A DNA stretch of 64,000 bases, from positions 149,289-213,288 of the forward strand of contig NZ_JABMKZ010000009.1 of assembly GCF_013204855.1 (NCBI RefSeq), written 5' to 3'. Shown one piece after another: positions 16,944 to 26,002 of the stretch (position 1 is the first letter of the stretch; every line of letters starts with the position of its first letter). Source of the DNA: Paenibacillus alba (GTDB lineage: Bacteria; Bacillota; Bacilli; Paenibacillales; NBRC-103111). Made by a program: the position numbers and the translations under genes. Under the pieces are notes generated by a model. That model saw only the letters and a program-made list of their open reading frames with translations, ran no database searches and was not told the DNA's origin.

Positions 16944-19205
16944 ATGACAACTTATTTTAATGAAATGGAAAGTATTCACTCCCGTCTGGGAGAGGACGAT
17001 AGCCGCACATTGAAAGTGCTTGCCGATCGCTATATAGGAGCGAATTCTCCGATTCCTTTTGCTTTTCGCGCTTTCTATCGTTCCGGCATTTTGCAAAATG
17101 CGCAAGGATTGTACGATCTGAACCTTGGCAGCAGATGGCCTGAAGCTAAGCCGGGCCAGTATGCCTACGCTTATGGGCTGGTTTGGAGTGACGGGGAACG
17201 GAACCTGGATGTGCTGCTGCAATGTTTGGGTCCGATTCAGTTATATTTTAATGACGAGCTGGCGTATCGCTCGAATGTCATTGATGAAATCAAGCCGGAT
17301 GCGTGCATGAAATTGAATCTCAATTTCGTCAAGGGCTGGAATCGTCTCTTCATCAAAGCTAAGCATACCGCTGCCGGTTTCGGCTGTCTGTTTGGGTCTG
17401 ACGAAGCCAAGGTGCGGATTCTCCATGTATTGACCCCATTCGCTGAACGACAAGGGCAAGCCGGTTGGATATATTCCGCTCCGGTGGACCGGGATGTGTT
17501 CGAGAACACTTCGCTGCCCGATGCGTTGGGATCTGAGCAGGAGGGTGAGCTGCGCTGGCTCCCGAGGTGCGATTGGAGCGAGAGCGAGCTTGCGATGCCG
17601 GTTGGCGAGCGCTTATTTGGCGTGCAGCCTGGCAAGCAGTTCTACGGCTGGACGAAGCTGGACCAAGCCAGCTATAGGAGCGAGCTTTGTTCCTTGGAAG
17701 GCAGCTCGACGGGGCCGCTGACCGTTTGGGTGGATGGGACGCGAGTCGTGGAGTTAATCGATGAGGGCAGCTTTCGAGTAGACGTGCAGCTGTCCTCGGG
17801 GCTGCACGATCTTGTTATCCGCAGCAGAAGCGGGGATGCTTCGTGGGGCTGCACCTTGCGTGCAAGTGCTTCAGGTGGTGCTGGTGAAAGATTTCCTTTG
17901 CTCCCTCCTCGAAAGGTTCATGGTTCGAGTGAACCGTGGTTGTATGTGGGGCCACTAGATGATGATGTGGAGTTAAACGTTGCGGAATTGATTCGGACGG
18001 ATCAATTGTATGCGACAGATGTATACGCCCACGCCAAAACGTATTGGCGGCTGGATCGACCCGATGCTTGGCTGCGTCCATACTATGAGAATGCGATGCT
18101 GAGCAATAAATGGACGGTTGGCAACGTTACGAATTACGCGCGTTGGGATTATCCGCTGGGGGTAACGATCTACGGACTGCTGCAAGCGGGCCGCTTGCTG
18201 GAGCGGCAGGATATGATTGCGTATGCGCTGGATCATGTCCGAAGCTGCACCGAGATGTTCGAGTACTCCCTGTGGGACCGGGAGCAGTACGGTTTCCCGG
18301 CAGTGAATCAGCAATTGGTGATGATGAAAATGCTGGACAACTGCGGGTCTTTTGGCTCCGCGATGCTGGAAGCCTTCAAAGAAGAGCAGGATGCTGGCTT
18401 CTTGCCCATAGCGGAGCGTATCGCGGATTTCATTCTGCATCGGCTGGAACGGAAGGAAGATGGCGCCTTTTACCGGATATGCAAGGACGAATATTCCGAG
18501 AATACGATGTGGGCGGATGATTTGTACATGAGCACGCCGTTTCTGTGCCGCTATGCCGGGATCACGGGCAGCAGCGAGGCGCTGGATGAGGCAGCCAAGC
18601 AGTTTCTCTTATTCCGCAAGTATTTGTACATGCCAGATCAACAGATTATGTCTCATGTGTTTGATTTTAAATACCAAGTGCCGACGGGAATTCCTTGGGG
18701 ACGAGGAAATGGCTGGACGCTTTTCTCCCTGACGGAAGTGTTGGAGGTGCTGCCATCCGAGCATCCGAATCGGCCTGCGCTTGTTGAGTTTTTCAACGAG
18801 TTATGTGGAGGATACATGGAGCTGCAAGCAGACAGCGGGCTTTGGCATCAAGTGCTGAATGATCCTGAGGCGTATGAAGAAGCCTCCTGCACGGCGATGT
18901 TTACGTATAGCTTTGCGCGTGGTGTGCGCTTTGGTTGGCTCCAAGAGCCTCAGCGCTTTGTCGGCGCAGCTTTGAAAGCATGGCGAGCGTTGACTCGACT
19001 GGCTATAGACGGCCAAGGTAATGTTCACGGTGTGTGCAGCGGATCGCGTTATGCCTTTACAGCCGATTATTATAAAAAAGATCTGCTCACCGTCACCAAT
19101 GACAATCATGGCGTCGGAATCATGATGCTTGCAGGTACGGAAGTTGTGAAGCTGAAGATTTGGTTGAGAAAGCAGGAGATAGAGCGAAGTGGAGTGTTTG
19201 AGTAA
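16944..19205 (+). CDS. GH105-type unsaturated glycuronyl hydrolase with long N-terminal extension
   Basis: 753 aa. Residues ~340-740 match the YteR/YesR type of unsaturated rhamnogalacturonyl hydrolase. The motif 'WADDLYMSTPFLCRY' has the paired aspartates at about 525-526, followed by 'GRGNGWTLFSL' and 'SGLWHQVLNDP'. These enzymes remove the 4,5-unsaturated galacturonate left by pectate or rhamnogalacturonan lyases. The first ~340 residues are beta-rich, with two segments resembling sugar-binding jelly rolls; ordinary GH105 proteins are ~370-400 aa. There is no signal peptide, so it acts inside the cell on imported oligosaccharides. AGGAGGTG fits the ATG at 16944; the GTG at 16932 lies within that site. 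Confidence 0.85.
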   Translation: MTTYFNEMESIHSRLGEDDSRTLKVLADRYIGANSPIPFAFRAFYRSGILQNAQGLYDLNLGSRWPEAKPGQYAYAYGLVWSDGERNLDVLLQCLGPIQLYFNDELAYRSNVIDEIKPDACMKLNLNFVKGWNRLFIKAKHTAAGFGCLFGSDEAKVRILHVLTPFAERQGQAGWIYSAPVDRDVFENTSLPDALGSEQEGELRWLPRCDWSESELAMPVGERLFGVQPGKQFYGWTKLDQASYRSELCSLEGSSTGPLTVWVDGTRVVELIDEGSFRVDVQLSSGLHDLVIRSRSGDASWGCTLRASASGGAGERFPLLPPRKVHGSSEPWLYVGPLDDDVELNVAELIRTDQLYATDVYAHAKTYWRLDRPDAWLRPYYENAMLSNKWTVGNVTNYARWDYPLGVTIYGLLQAGRLLERQDMIAYALDHVRSCTEMFEYSLWDREQYGFPAVNQQLVMMKMLDNCGSFGSAMLEAFKEEQDAGFLPIAERIADFILHRLERKEDGAFYRICKDEYSENTMWADDLYMSTPFLCRYAGITGSSEALDEAAKQFLLFRKYLYMPDQQIMSHVFDFKYQVPTGIPWGRGNGWTLFSLTEVLEVLPSEHPNRPALVEFFNELCGGYMELQADSGLWHQVLNDPEAYEEASCTAMFTYSFARGVRFGWLQEPQRFVGAALKAWRALTRLAIDGQGNVHGVCSGSRYAFTADYYKKDLLTVTNDNHGVGIMMLAGTEVVKLKIWLRKQEIERSGVFE

Positions 19206-19330
19206 TAGCTGGCAAATTAGCTTGCCAAATGCTGGTCCGAAGTATCCAGCTTCGTGTTTCAAAAAGCGGCGGATAAGAGCAAGGGCGGCTGCCCGCACAG
19301 AGGCTGTATTTTAAATGTATGCACGTTGTG

Positions 19331-19360
19331 TTGACATTGTGTTTACTGAAATAGTACACT
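19331..19360 (+). promoter_or_regulatory. Sigma-A-type promoter for the ribbon-helix-helix gene
   Basis: TTGACA at 19331-19336 and TACACT at 19355-19360, 18 bp apart, 33 bp ahead of the start codon used. Confidence 0.7.
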
Positions 19361-19392
19361 AAGCTTATCCTTTTATTGGAGGTATGAGCGAA

Positions 19393-19803
19393 ATGGATAC
19401 GAACTTGCACATTCGTTTATCAACAGAATTGAAAGAGAGTTTTCAAGCTGCCGCCAAAGAAAACAATAAAGATACATCGTCCCTTGTACGCGATTGGATT
19501 TCGAACTATGTGACTGAGCATCAGAAGACGGATGAAGCGGTAGCTGCTGCTCTCTATCTGGCTGGGTATGAGCTGCAGCAATCACTTGGGGGAAGAGGGC
19601 AAGTCAGCAAAGACTTTGCGAAGCAATTGCAGGAATACTCCTTAACGAACCAGAAGGAGTTTACGCAGCTCATTTTATCCATTTATCTGGAGAATGATCT
19701 GACCATACCTTCGATTGTAACCAAAACGTATGGCGGCTTTGCTTTTTCACAAATGTTTTTGCTGGGACTGATCGGGGATAAACCAGGAAAGAGTACTGAA
19801 TAG
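19393..19803 (+). CDS. Small ribbon-helix-helix-like protein
   Basis: 136 aa. The first 45 residues ('NLHIRLSTELKESFQAAAKE') fit a strand-helix-helix DNA-binding unit as in Arc/MetJ-type repressors. The remainder is helical and unassigned. ATG 19384 lies only 1 bp from the GGAGG ribosome site, whereas ATG 19393 has 10-bp spacing, so the latter is used. It is monocistronic: its own promoter upstream, a terminator downstream. No partner toxin gene is adjacent. It stands between two sugar-uptake clusters and may control one of them, which is speculation. Confidence 0.75.
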   Translation: MDTNLHIRLSTELKESFQAAAKENNKDTSSLVRDWISNYVTEHQKTDEAVAAALYLAGYELQQSLGGRGQVSKDFAKQLQEYSLTNQKEFTQLILSIYLENDLTIPSIVTKTYGGFAFSQMFLLGLIGDKPGKSTE

Positions 19804-19827
19804 GCAGTTGAAATAGTTTGAAAATGG

Positions 19828-19866
19828 AGCTACCTACTCTGCTTTGGAGTGAGGGTAGCTTTTTTA
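19828..19866 (+). terminator. Rho-independent terminator
   Basis: AGCTACCTACTC pairs with GAGTGAGGGTAGCT with small mismatches, followed by a T run. It closes the ribbon-helix-helix transcript. Confidence 0.88.
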
Positions 19867-20014
19867 GTCCGATCTACCCACCCACAGAAAGCTGTTTTAT
19901 CATACTGTTCCAAAAAATCTTAGATTTTGTCCGTTCGCCGCATTGGATATACTTAGTGACAGAACCGGTTCAGTTCATGCGACGACATTTTATAGATAGC
20001 GGGAGGGTCATTTT

Positions 20015-21322
20015 GTGAAAAAAATATCGACGATGCTTGTATCCGTAGGGTTGGCTGCTTCTATGGCGCTTACGGGTTGCTCCAGTCAAAATGCAAGCGA
20101 TACCAAAGCTTCCCAGACGCCAAATGCTGAAGCTTCGACGAAGCCGGCGGCAGGCAAGCCAGATAAAGTGAAGGTCAGAATGGCCTATTGGAATAAAGAA
20201 GACAGCGTGAAGTCACTGCTGGATTTGATTAAGCAAAAGCTTCCCAATATTGAGCTCGAATATCAATTTATCGATAATAAACAGTTCGACAACATCGTGG
20301 CTACGCAATTGGCAGCGCAGTCCGGCCCGGATATTATTTCTGTGAGCCCTCCGGCAAGTGCCAAGTATGCGAAGCTGGGCTATTTGGCAGATTTGTCTTC
20401 ACTGTCCGACCGCTATAATGATGCAGGCAAAAATGTGTACTCGCAAGACGGCAAACTATACGCTCTTCCCGGGATTAGCTGGTTTGAGGGGATTTTCTAT
20501 AACAAAGAGATTTTTGATAAGCTTGGCCTAAAGCCGCCGACCACGTTTGAAGAAGAGCTTCAGCTCCATGAAGCCTTGAAGAAAAATGGCATCAAGCCGC
20601 AAGCAATGGGCGCGAAATCATGGGAACCCATGATGAAATCGTCGATGGGACTCGTCATGAATGACTTCCTGTCCAAACCGGAAAACAAAACGTTCGACGT
20701 CCAGTTTGGTCAAGGCCAGAAAACCTTGGAAGGCAATTGGAACGGCGCCGTTGACAAATGGTCGGAATTGATTAAACGAGGCTACATTACGCAGGATATG
20801 CTGGGTGTGGATTACGATCAGGCGTTGGACGAATTCGCAACAGGCAAAGCGGCCATGTGGGAGTCAGGTCCGTGGGCGATGGAAGCTATTAAGAAGAAAA
20901 ATCCGAATATCAAAGTGGATATGTTCCCTTTCTACGGCTCTGCAGCAGGACCAGGTTGGCTAATTGGCGGGCCGGGCGTTGGTTTCGCGGCGAACAGCAA
21001 GTCCAAGAACTTGGATGCAGTGAAGCAAGTGTTCGATCTGATTTCGACACCTGAGGGGCAGAAGGCTTTCTGGAACGACAACAAGGGCGGAAGCAGCTAC
21101 TTGAAAGGCGTAGAATTTGAGATGCCGGCTGAATATGAAAGTGTCAAAGCTACTTTTAAAGCGGGTAACGTCTATGCGCCGTGGAACAATTGGGGAGACA
21201 ATGCTCAATCGATGATTGAGGATTACGGCAAGCACTTGCAAGAGCTGCTGGGTGGCAAAAGCGATGTTAGTCAGGTTTTAAAAGGGACCGATAAGAAAAT
21301 GGCCGAGGTCATCAAAAAGTAA
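20015..21322 (+). CDS. Sugar ABC transporter substrate-binding lipoprotein (CUT1)
   Basis: 435 aa, GTG start behind GGGAGGG (20001-20007). The lipobox 'LTGC' gives Cys22 as anchor, followed by a Ser/Ala/Thr linker and a type-1 sugar-binding domain with 'KLYALPGISWFEGIFYNKEIFDKLGLKPPTTFEE' as the classical hinge region (split here across 143-176). It is the first gene of a lipoprotein-permease-permease set and shares the region with a two-component system and GH16 glucanase, suggesting a beta-glucan oligosaccharide. That substrate is inference. Confidence 0.92.
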   Translation: MKKISTMLVSVGLAASMALTGCSSQNASDTKASQTPNAEASTKPAAGKPDKVKVRMAYWNKEDSVKSLLDLIKQKLPNIELEYQFIDNKQFDNIVATQLAAQSGPDIISVSPPASAKYAKLGYLADLSSLSDRYNDAGKNVYSQDGKLYALPGISWFEGIFYNKEIFDKLGLKPPTTFEEELQLHEALKKNGIKPQAMGAKSWEPMMKSSMGLVMNDFLSKPENKTFDVQFGQGQKTLEGNWNGAVDKWSELIKRGYITQDMLGVDYDQALDEFATGKAAMWESGPWAMEAIKKKNPNIKVDMFPFYGSAAGPGWLIGGPGVGFAANSKSKNLDAVKQVFDLISTPEGQKAFWNDNKGGSSYLKGVEFEMPAEYESVKATFKAGNVYAPWNNWGDNAQSMIEDYGKHLQELLGGKSDVSQVLKGTDKKMAEVIKK

Positions 21323-21341
21323 AGCGAATATAGAATCAAAT

Positions 21342-21384
21342 TTGCGGCGGCGCTTTGCAGGATGAAGCAGCCGCCGTAAGTTTT
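21342..21384 (+). terminator. Intercistronic stem-loop, probable attenuator
   Basis: TTGCGGCGG pairs with CCGCCGTAA, with an inner GCTT/AAGC pair, then TTTTC. It lies between the binding-protein gene and its permeases, where such hairpins commonly let the binding protein be made in excess by partial termination or 3'-end protection. Confidence 0.7.
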
Positions 21385-21402
21385 CTGGAAAGGTTGAATG
21401 CT

Positions 21403-22293
21403 GTGCGAATGAAGCTGCTGCGAAGAGAGCTGGACTATGGCTTATTGATTGTGCCTGCGCTTTTGTTTTATGTATTGTTTTCCGTGTATCCGTTCCTATC
21501 TATGTTTTATTACAGTGTGACCGATTACTCCGTTTCGAAAATGACGAATTTGAGCTTCGTTGGCTTCAAAAACTACCTGAGTATTTTTCATAATGATTTG
21601 CTGATAGCGGGTTTCCAAAATTCGATTATATACGCGGTATTAATGACTGTTTTTCAGACGGCTTTTGGCCTTGTGCTAGCCGTATTTCTCGACCGCAAGC
21701 TGCTGACACGGAATGTGCTGCGTTCTGTTTTCTTTTTACCCGCTGTATTCAGCCCGCTGATTATTGGATTCCTTTGGAATTATCTGATGTCTACGTCGGA
21801 TTTCGGCTTAATCAATCAGGGGCTGCAAGGGCTCGGTTTGGCGAAAATCAACTTCCTCGGTGATGCCGATTTAGCGCTGTATTCGGTCGTATTCACACAG
21901 TTGTGGCAGTGGACCGGCTGGGCGATGGTTATTTTTCTGGCTAACCTGCAAAGTATTCCGAAGGATTTGTACGAAGCCGCCGACATCGACGGGGCCTCCA
22001 AGTGGAATCAGTTCTGGAAAGTGACGCTGCCTTTGATGCAGCCATCGGTTAATGTCGTGGCCGTTACGGCGATGATTGGCGGTTTAAAAGTATTCGATAT
22101 TATCCTTGCGCTTACGGACGGTGGTCCAGGCAATGCGACGCAGACGATTATGACAGCGTATATTAAAACTTCTTTTAATGAAGGCTTCTACAGCAAGGGA
22201 GCAGCATCCGGTGTTGTGTTCTTCTTTGTGGTCATGGTCATTACGGTCGTTATGATGCGTGTTCTGGGGAAATGGGGGGAGCGAATCAAATGA
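21403..22293 (+). CDS. Sugar ABC transporter permease (MalF-like)
   Basis: 296 aa from a GTG at 21403, which is 9 bp from GGAAAGG (21387-21393). The frame is open from 21355 but that part lies in the hairpin. Six membrane segments start with 'GLLIVPALLFYVLFSVYPFLS'. The EAA loop is 'DLYEAADIDGASKWNQFWKVTLP'; 'LTDGGPGNATQTIMTAYI' is the usual MalF-type segment. The stop overlaps the next permease start (ATGA). With its partner it would take up the sugar bound by the preceding lipoprotein. Confidence 0.91.
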   Translation: MRMKLLRRELDYGLLIVPALLFYVLFSVYPFLSMFYYSVTDYSVSKMTNLSFVGFKNYLSIFHNDLLIAGFQNSIIYAVLMTVFQTAFGLVLAVFLDRKLLTRNVLRSVFFLPAVFSPLIIGFLWNYLMSTSDFGLINQGLQGLGLAKINFLGDADLALYSVVFTQLWQWTGWAMVIFLANLQSIPKDLYEAADIDGASKWNQFWKVTLPLMQPSVNVVAVTAMIGGLKVFDIILALTDGGPGNATQTIMTAYIKTSFNEGFYSKGAASGVVFFFVVMVITVVMMRVLGKWGERIK

Positions 22294-23135
22294 AGATGAG
22301 ACTTTCCACCCAAGCGAAGGTGATGAATGGCTCTCTAGAGATTCTCATGATCGCGATTGCTGCGTTATTTTTTATCCCGGTTTATTATCTCATCGTCACG
22401 ACGTTCAAATCGCCGAGTGAAGCAACGATAAACCCACTTTCATGGCCAAGTCATTTTAATTTGGATAACTACATGGTGGCTTGGCAGGCGATGAAATTCC
22501 CACGAGTCTTTCTGAATACGCTGATCGTAACGGGGGCTTCGGTTAGTGGGATCATCGTTTTCTCATCCATGGCGGCCTATGGTTTAGCCAGACGTACGCA
22601 TGCGCTCAACACGTTCATTTTTTACTTATTTTTAGCAGGGATGATGGTTCCGTTTCAAATGGGATTGATCAGTTTGTATAAGCTGATTAACGGTTTAGGG
22701 CTGATGGATCATCTGCTTGCCGTAATTGTCGTGAACATTGGAAATGGTTGTGTCATCGCGATCTTTCTGTTTCACAGCTTTATCAGCACGTCTGTGCCGC
22801 TGGAACTGGAGGAAGCTGCTTTCATGGATGGCTGCTCGGTGCAGGGGACGTTCTGGCGAATTGCTTTTCCGCTGCTTAAGCCTGTGATCGCGACAGTCGC
22901 GATTGTGACCACCTTGAATGTCTGGAATGACTTCATGAATCCGCTATTGTTTCTGCAGTCGCGGGAAAACAACGTCATCTTGTTGGAAGTATTTCGCAAC
23001 ATCGGACAGTTCTCGGTGGATTGGACCAGCCTGTTTCCCATGCTGCTGCTTGGTGTGGCGCCGCTGCTGCTGTTCTATCTACTGATGCAAAAATACATGA
23101 TTAAAGGTGTTGCGGCCGGAGCGCTCAAAGGTTAA
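22290..23135 (+). CDS. Sugar ABC transporter permease (MalG-like)
   Basis: 281 aa. The frame opens at an ATG at 22272, but GGGGGGAG at 22274-22281 serves the ATG at 22290, which overlaps the previous stop codon. Six membrane segments; the EAA loop reads 'LEEAAFMDGCSVQGTFWRIAFP', and the C-terminus 'KYMIKGVAAGALKG' is standard. It is the last transport gene of the set; again no ATPase is encoded nearby. Confidence 0.92.
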   Translation: MKMRLSTQAKVMNGSLEILMIAIAALFFIPVYYLIVTTFKSPSEATINPLSWPSHFNLDNYMVAWQAMKFPRVFLNTLIVTGASVSGIIVFSSMAAYGLARRTHALNTFIFYLFLAGMMVPFQMGLISLYKLINGLGLMDHLLAVIVVNIGNGCVIAIFLFHSFISTSVPLELEEAAFMDGCSVQGTFWRIAFPLLKPVIATVAIVTTLNVWNDFMNPLLFLQSRENNVILLEVFRNIGQFSVDWTSLFPMLLLGVAPLLLFYLLMQKYMIKGVAAGALKG

Positions 23136-23156
23136 TGGAAAGAAGGCGAGTCAATG

Positions 23157-23186
23157 ACAGTTTTCAATCGGGAGATTGAGAACTGT
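23157..23186 (+). terminator. Stem-loop between transporter and two-component genes
   Basis: ACAGTTTTCAATC pairs with GATTGAGAACTGT around GGGA with one T-G/T mismatch position; TTTGCTATTT follows. It probably ends or attenuates the transporter transcript. Confidence 0.7.
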
Positions 23187-23268
23187 TTGCTATTTCACGG
23201 CCAGCACTCAGCACCTGTATGTACGCCATCAATTTTGCTTGATAAAATGGGAGACAGGGGGGAGTCAC

Positions 23269-24078
23269 ATGTACCGGATGTTAATTGCAGAAGATGATAA
23301 AATTGAGCGGGAAGGCATCCAATTCCTTCTAAATAAGTACGCTTTTCCTTTTGAAATTCAGGAGGCTAAGCATGGCAGAGCCGCCCTGGAAATGCTTCAG
23401 GAATATGAGGCAGATGTGCTGCTCACGGATATCAAAATGCCCTTCATGGACGGCATTCAATTGGCAAGAGAAGCCAGAGCGCTGAAGCCGCAGCTCAAAA
23501 TTCTGATCCTCAGCGGACATGGGGAGTTCGACTATGCGAAGACCGCCATCTCCCTGCAAGTGTCGCACTATTTGCTAAAGCCTATTGAACCGGAGGAGTT
23601 CCGATCGGTGATTCAGGCTGTCATTCAGCAGCTTGATGAGGAGCAGGCGGCTAAGCGGGAGCAGCAAGAATGGCAGAAGGCATATCGACAAGAGCAGCAG
23701 CGTTTGCCGGAGCTAGTGCAGGGAAGTGCTGACAACTCGGATTCGGAGTCACGCAGACGAGCTATTGAAGATGTGCTTCGCATTATTGAGAAGGAATTTG
23801 AGCAGGATTTGAGTCTGGAGTATTTGTCTAAGCGCGTGCACTTATCCGCCAGCTATCTCAGCCATACGTTTAAGAAAGCGACAGGTGTCAGTGTCGTTAA
23901 ATATATTAATCAGTACCGGATGGAGCAAGCCAAAGCCTATTTGGATCAAAGCAACTATAAAATTAACGATGTGTATAAAATGGTGGGATTTTCTGATTTG
24001 TCCTATTTTGGCCTCATGTTCAAACAGTATTTTGGCGTGACGCCTACCCAATACAGGGACAAGGTGCGTATACCGTGA
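23269..24078 (+). CDS. Response regulator with AraC-type DNA-binding domain
   Basis: 269 aa, YesN-like. The receiver domain (1-120) has Asp10, the phospho-acceptor Asp54 in 'LLTDIKMP' and Lys105 in 'YLLKPIEP'. The C-terminal 100 residues are an AraC double HTH ('LSLEYLSKRVHLSASYLSHTF', 'KINDVYKMVGFSDLSYFGLMF' region). The frame is open from 23176, but GGGGGGAG sits correctly before the ATG at 23269. The stop overlaps the kinase GTG by four bases. Likely controls the adjacent sugar importer and perhaps the GH16 gene. Confidence 0.92.
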   Translation: MYRMLIAEDDKIEREGIQFLLNKYAFPFEIQEAKHGRAALEMLQEYEADVLLTDIKMPFMDGIQLAREARALKPQLKILILSGHGEFDYAKTAISLQVSHYLLKPIEPEEFRSVIQAVIQQLDEEQAAKREQQEWQKAYRQEQQRLPELVQGSADNSDSESRRRAIEDVLRIIEKEFEQDLSLEYLSKRVHLSASYLSHTFKKATGVSVVKYINQYRMEQAKAYLDQSNYKINDVYKMVGFSDLSYFGLMFKQYFGVTPTQYRDKVRIP

Positions 24079-25781
24079 AGACGCTTTTAGCTTATTTTCG
24101 CAACAGCACCGTTCGGAAGAAATTAATAATGACCTATCTGGTCGTCACTATTGTACCTATTCTGGCGCTTGGGATGTATGCGTATGAGTCGTCCAAAGGA
24201 TATCTGAAAAAGCAGTTGATGATCGGCATGAACCACACCGTTAGCCAAACCGCGCTCAATGTCGATCAAAAGATGGAAAAGGCCGGGGATTTCATCTCAT
24301 TCATGGTGTTCAATCCAATTGTCAAAAAGGTAACCGGCTCGGAGCTGCCGGATATTCTCAGCTATACCAAAGAGCTCAACGACAATATCGAGCCGACGAT
24401 TTGGTACTACATCAACATTAATCGAGAGTTGAAGGATGTGCTCTTTTACTCCGATTATACAGGCAAACAGATTGGCAATTTCATCTATCCCAGCGATGCG
24501 GTCCGGCATGCAGCGTGGTACGAAGAAGCGAAGAAAGCAAACAAAACACAGTGGTTCTACGAACAACAGCAGCAATTGCTTTATGCCACGCACAATATCC
24601 AGAAAAGTGACAACATCACATTCGCTGGCGTACTCTACGTAAAAATTGATTACGATAAAATGTTCGAAAAGCTCGATCAGGTGTATGATGGCGAATACGG
24701 TATTCTCATTACAGACAACAAAGGGCAGGTCGTTTATGCGGGAGAACAGGCCTCCACGTTAAGTGAAAGTGCGATTAAGACCATCGCAGGTCAAGCGGAA
24801 GGATCCTTCCGCATGCAGGGCAAGGAGTATTTGATGACGCGAAGCTCGCTGCCCAGCTCGGGCTGGACGTTCACTTATTTTATGCCGACGGCCAGCATGA
24901 TTGTAGATACGAAGGATATTTTGAAAGCGACTGCTTCCGTTGTGCTGCTGTGCCTTGCCGTGCTGCTGCTCATGATTTGGCTGTTCTCACGAACATTGGT
25001 ACGGCCGATCCACGCGTTGAAAAAGAAAATCAGCATCGTAGAAAATGGCAATTTCGATGTCCCCATCGTTTCCACTGCGAAGGATGAGATTGGTGAATTG
25101 ACGCAGAGTTTTGCAGGCATGGTCAAGAAAGTGCAGGATTCGATTCAAGAAGCGGTTGAAGCCCGGATGCTGGAAAAAGAAGCGGAATTAAAGGCGCTGC
25201 AAGCCCAAATCTCCCCACATTTCCTGTATAACACGCTGTCCATCATTAACTGGAAAGCGATCCAGATTGATGCGATGGATATTAGCAAGGTCGCGAATTC
25301 ACTGTCCAAATTTTACCGAACGAGTTTGAATAAAGGTCAGCAGCTTACCCACATTCGTGATGAAATCAATAACATCCGCGCCTATTTGGACATCCAGTTG
25401 ATGATGCATGACCATGAATTTGATGTGGTTTATGATATTGAGGACGCTGTTTATGACTTCGATACGGTCAATTTCATTTTGCAGCCAATCGTGGAGAACG
25501 CGATCATTCATGGGCTCGATGAGAAGGAAGACGGCAGAGGGCTGCTTCGTATTCAAGTATCAGAGGAAGCAGAGCGGATTCACTTCGTCGTTCAGGATAA
25601 CGGCAAGGGAATGGAGGCTGCCGTTCAGGCGAGTTTACTTGAAGCAGATAATGGCGGCTATGGGCTGCGCAATGTGCAGGAGCGAATCCACCTATATTTT
25701 GGCGGGAGCTATGGAGTTCACATCCTAAGCGAAGCGGGAGTCGGGACGCAGGTTCATGTTGTCATCCCTAAGGTGAAATAG
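24075..25781 (+). CDS. Sensor histidine kinase, YesM family
   Basis: 568 aa, GTG start. A first membrane segment (~19-37) is followed by an extracellular sensor of ~240 residues, a second segment near 280-300 ('VVLLCLAVLLLMIWLF'), a HAMP linker, and a His_kinase domain in which His382 lies in 'SPHFLYNTLS'. The HATPase_c domain has 'QPIVENAIIHG' and 'DNGKGM'. This is the partner of the AraC-type regulator it overlaps. These kinases normally sense, directly or through a binding protein, extracellular sugar availability. Confidence 0.93.
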   Translation: MKTLLAYFRNSTVRKKLIMTYLVVTIVPILALGMYAYESSKGYLKKQLMIGMNHTVSQTALNVDQKMEKAGDFISFMVFNPIVKKVTGSELPDILSYTKELNDNIEPTIWYYININRELKDVLFYSDYTGKQIGNFIYPSDAVRHAAWYEEAKKANKTQWFYEQQQQLLYATHNIQKSDNITFAGVLYVKIDYDKMFEKLDQVYDGEYGILITDNKGQVVYAGEQASTLSESAIKTIAGQAEGSFRMQGKEYLMTRSSLPSSGWTFTYFMPTASMIVDTKDILKATASVVLLCLAVLLLMIWLFSRTLVRPIHALKKKISIVENGNFDVPIVSTAKDEIGELTQSFAGMVKKVQDSIQEAVEARMLEKEAELKALQAQISPHFLYNTLSIINWKAIQIDAMDISKVANSLSKFYRTSLNKGQQLTHIRDEINNIRAYLDIQLMMHDHEFDVVYDIEDAVYDFDTVNFILQPIVENAIIHGLDEKEDGRGLLRIQVSEEAERIHFVVQDNGKGMEAAVQASLLEADNGGYGLRNVQERIHLYFGGSYGVHILSEAGVGTQVHVVIPKVK

Positions 25782-25800
25782 AGGTGTAGTCACGTGAACA

Positions 25801-25826
25801 GCAAGGTTGGGAGCGCCCAGCCTTGC
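25801..25826 (+). other. GC-rich stem-loop without T tract
   Basis: GCAAGGTTGGG pairs with CCCAGCCTTGC around AGCG. It lies 20 bp after the kinase stop and may stabilise or end the transcript, but no U-rich tail follows. Confidence 0.55.
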
Positions 25827-25905
25827 CCAAAGTAAACCGATTTGTGGTATCTATCCAAAAAATCTCAGATAGGCTGGCACTAGTATGTGCTTTTATAATT
25901 ATTCG

Positions 25906-25919
25906 TGAAAGCGATTTCT
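25906..25919 (+). promoter_or_regulatory. Candidate cre site (CcpA) ahead of the GH16 gene
   Basis: TGAAAGCGATTTCT matches the cre consensus TGWNANCGNTNWCA at 13 of 14 positions. It lies just downstream of a TATAAT (25894-25899), a position where CcpA binding would block transcription, so glucose repression of the glucanase is plausible. Confidence 0.55.
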
Positions 25920-25945
25920 TTCGAAAAAACCAAAGGAGGGGCTAT

Positions 25946-25969
25946 ATGCTACTGACGTCAACGTGTTAG
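25946..25969 (+). promoter_or_regulatory. Possible leader mini-ORF (7 codons) with near-perfect Shine-Dalgarno
   Basis: AAAGGAGGGG at 25932-25941 precedes an ATG at 25946 that opens only MLLTSTC before TAG. The real GH16 start at 26003 has a much weaker site (AAAGGA). This may be a translated leader that affects GH16 expression, or the strong site may be an mRNA-stabilising ribosome landing site. Confidence 0.4.
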
Positions 25970-26002
25970 GCAACAAAATGGATAAAGAAAGGATGAAGAT
26001 TC

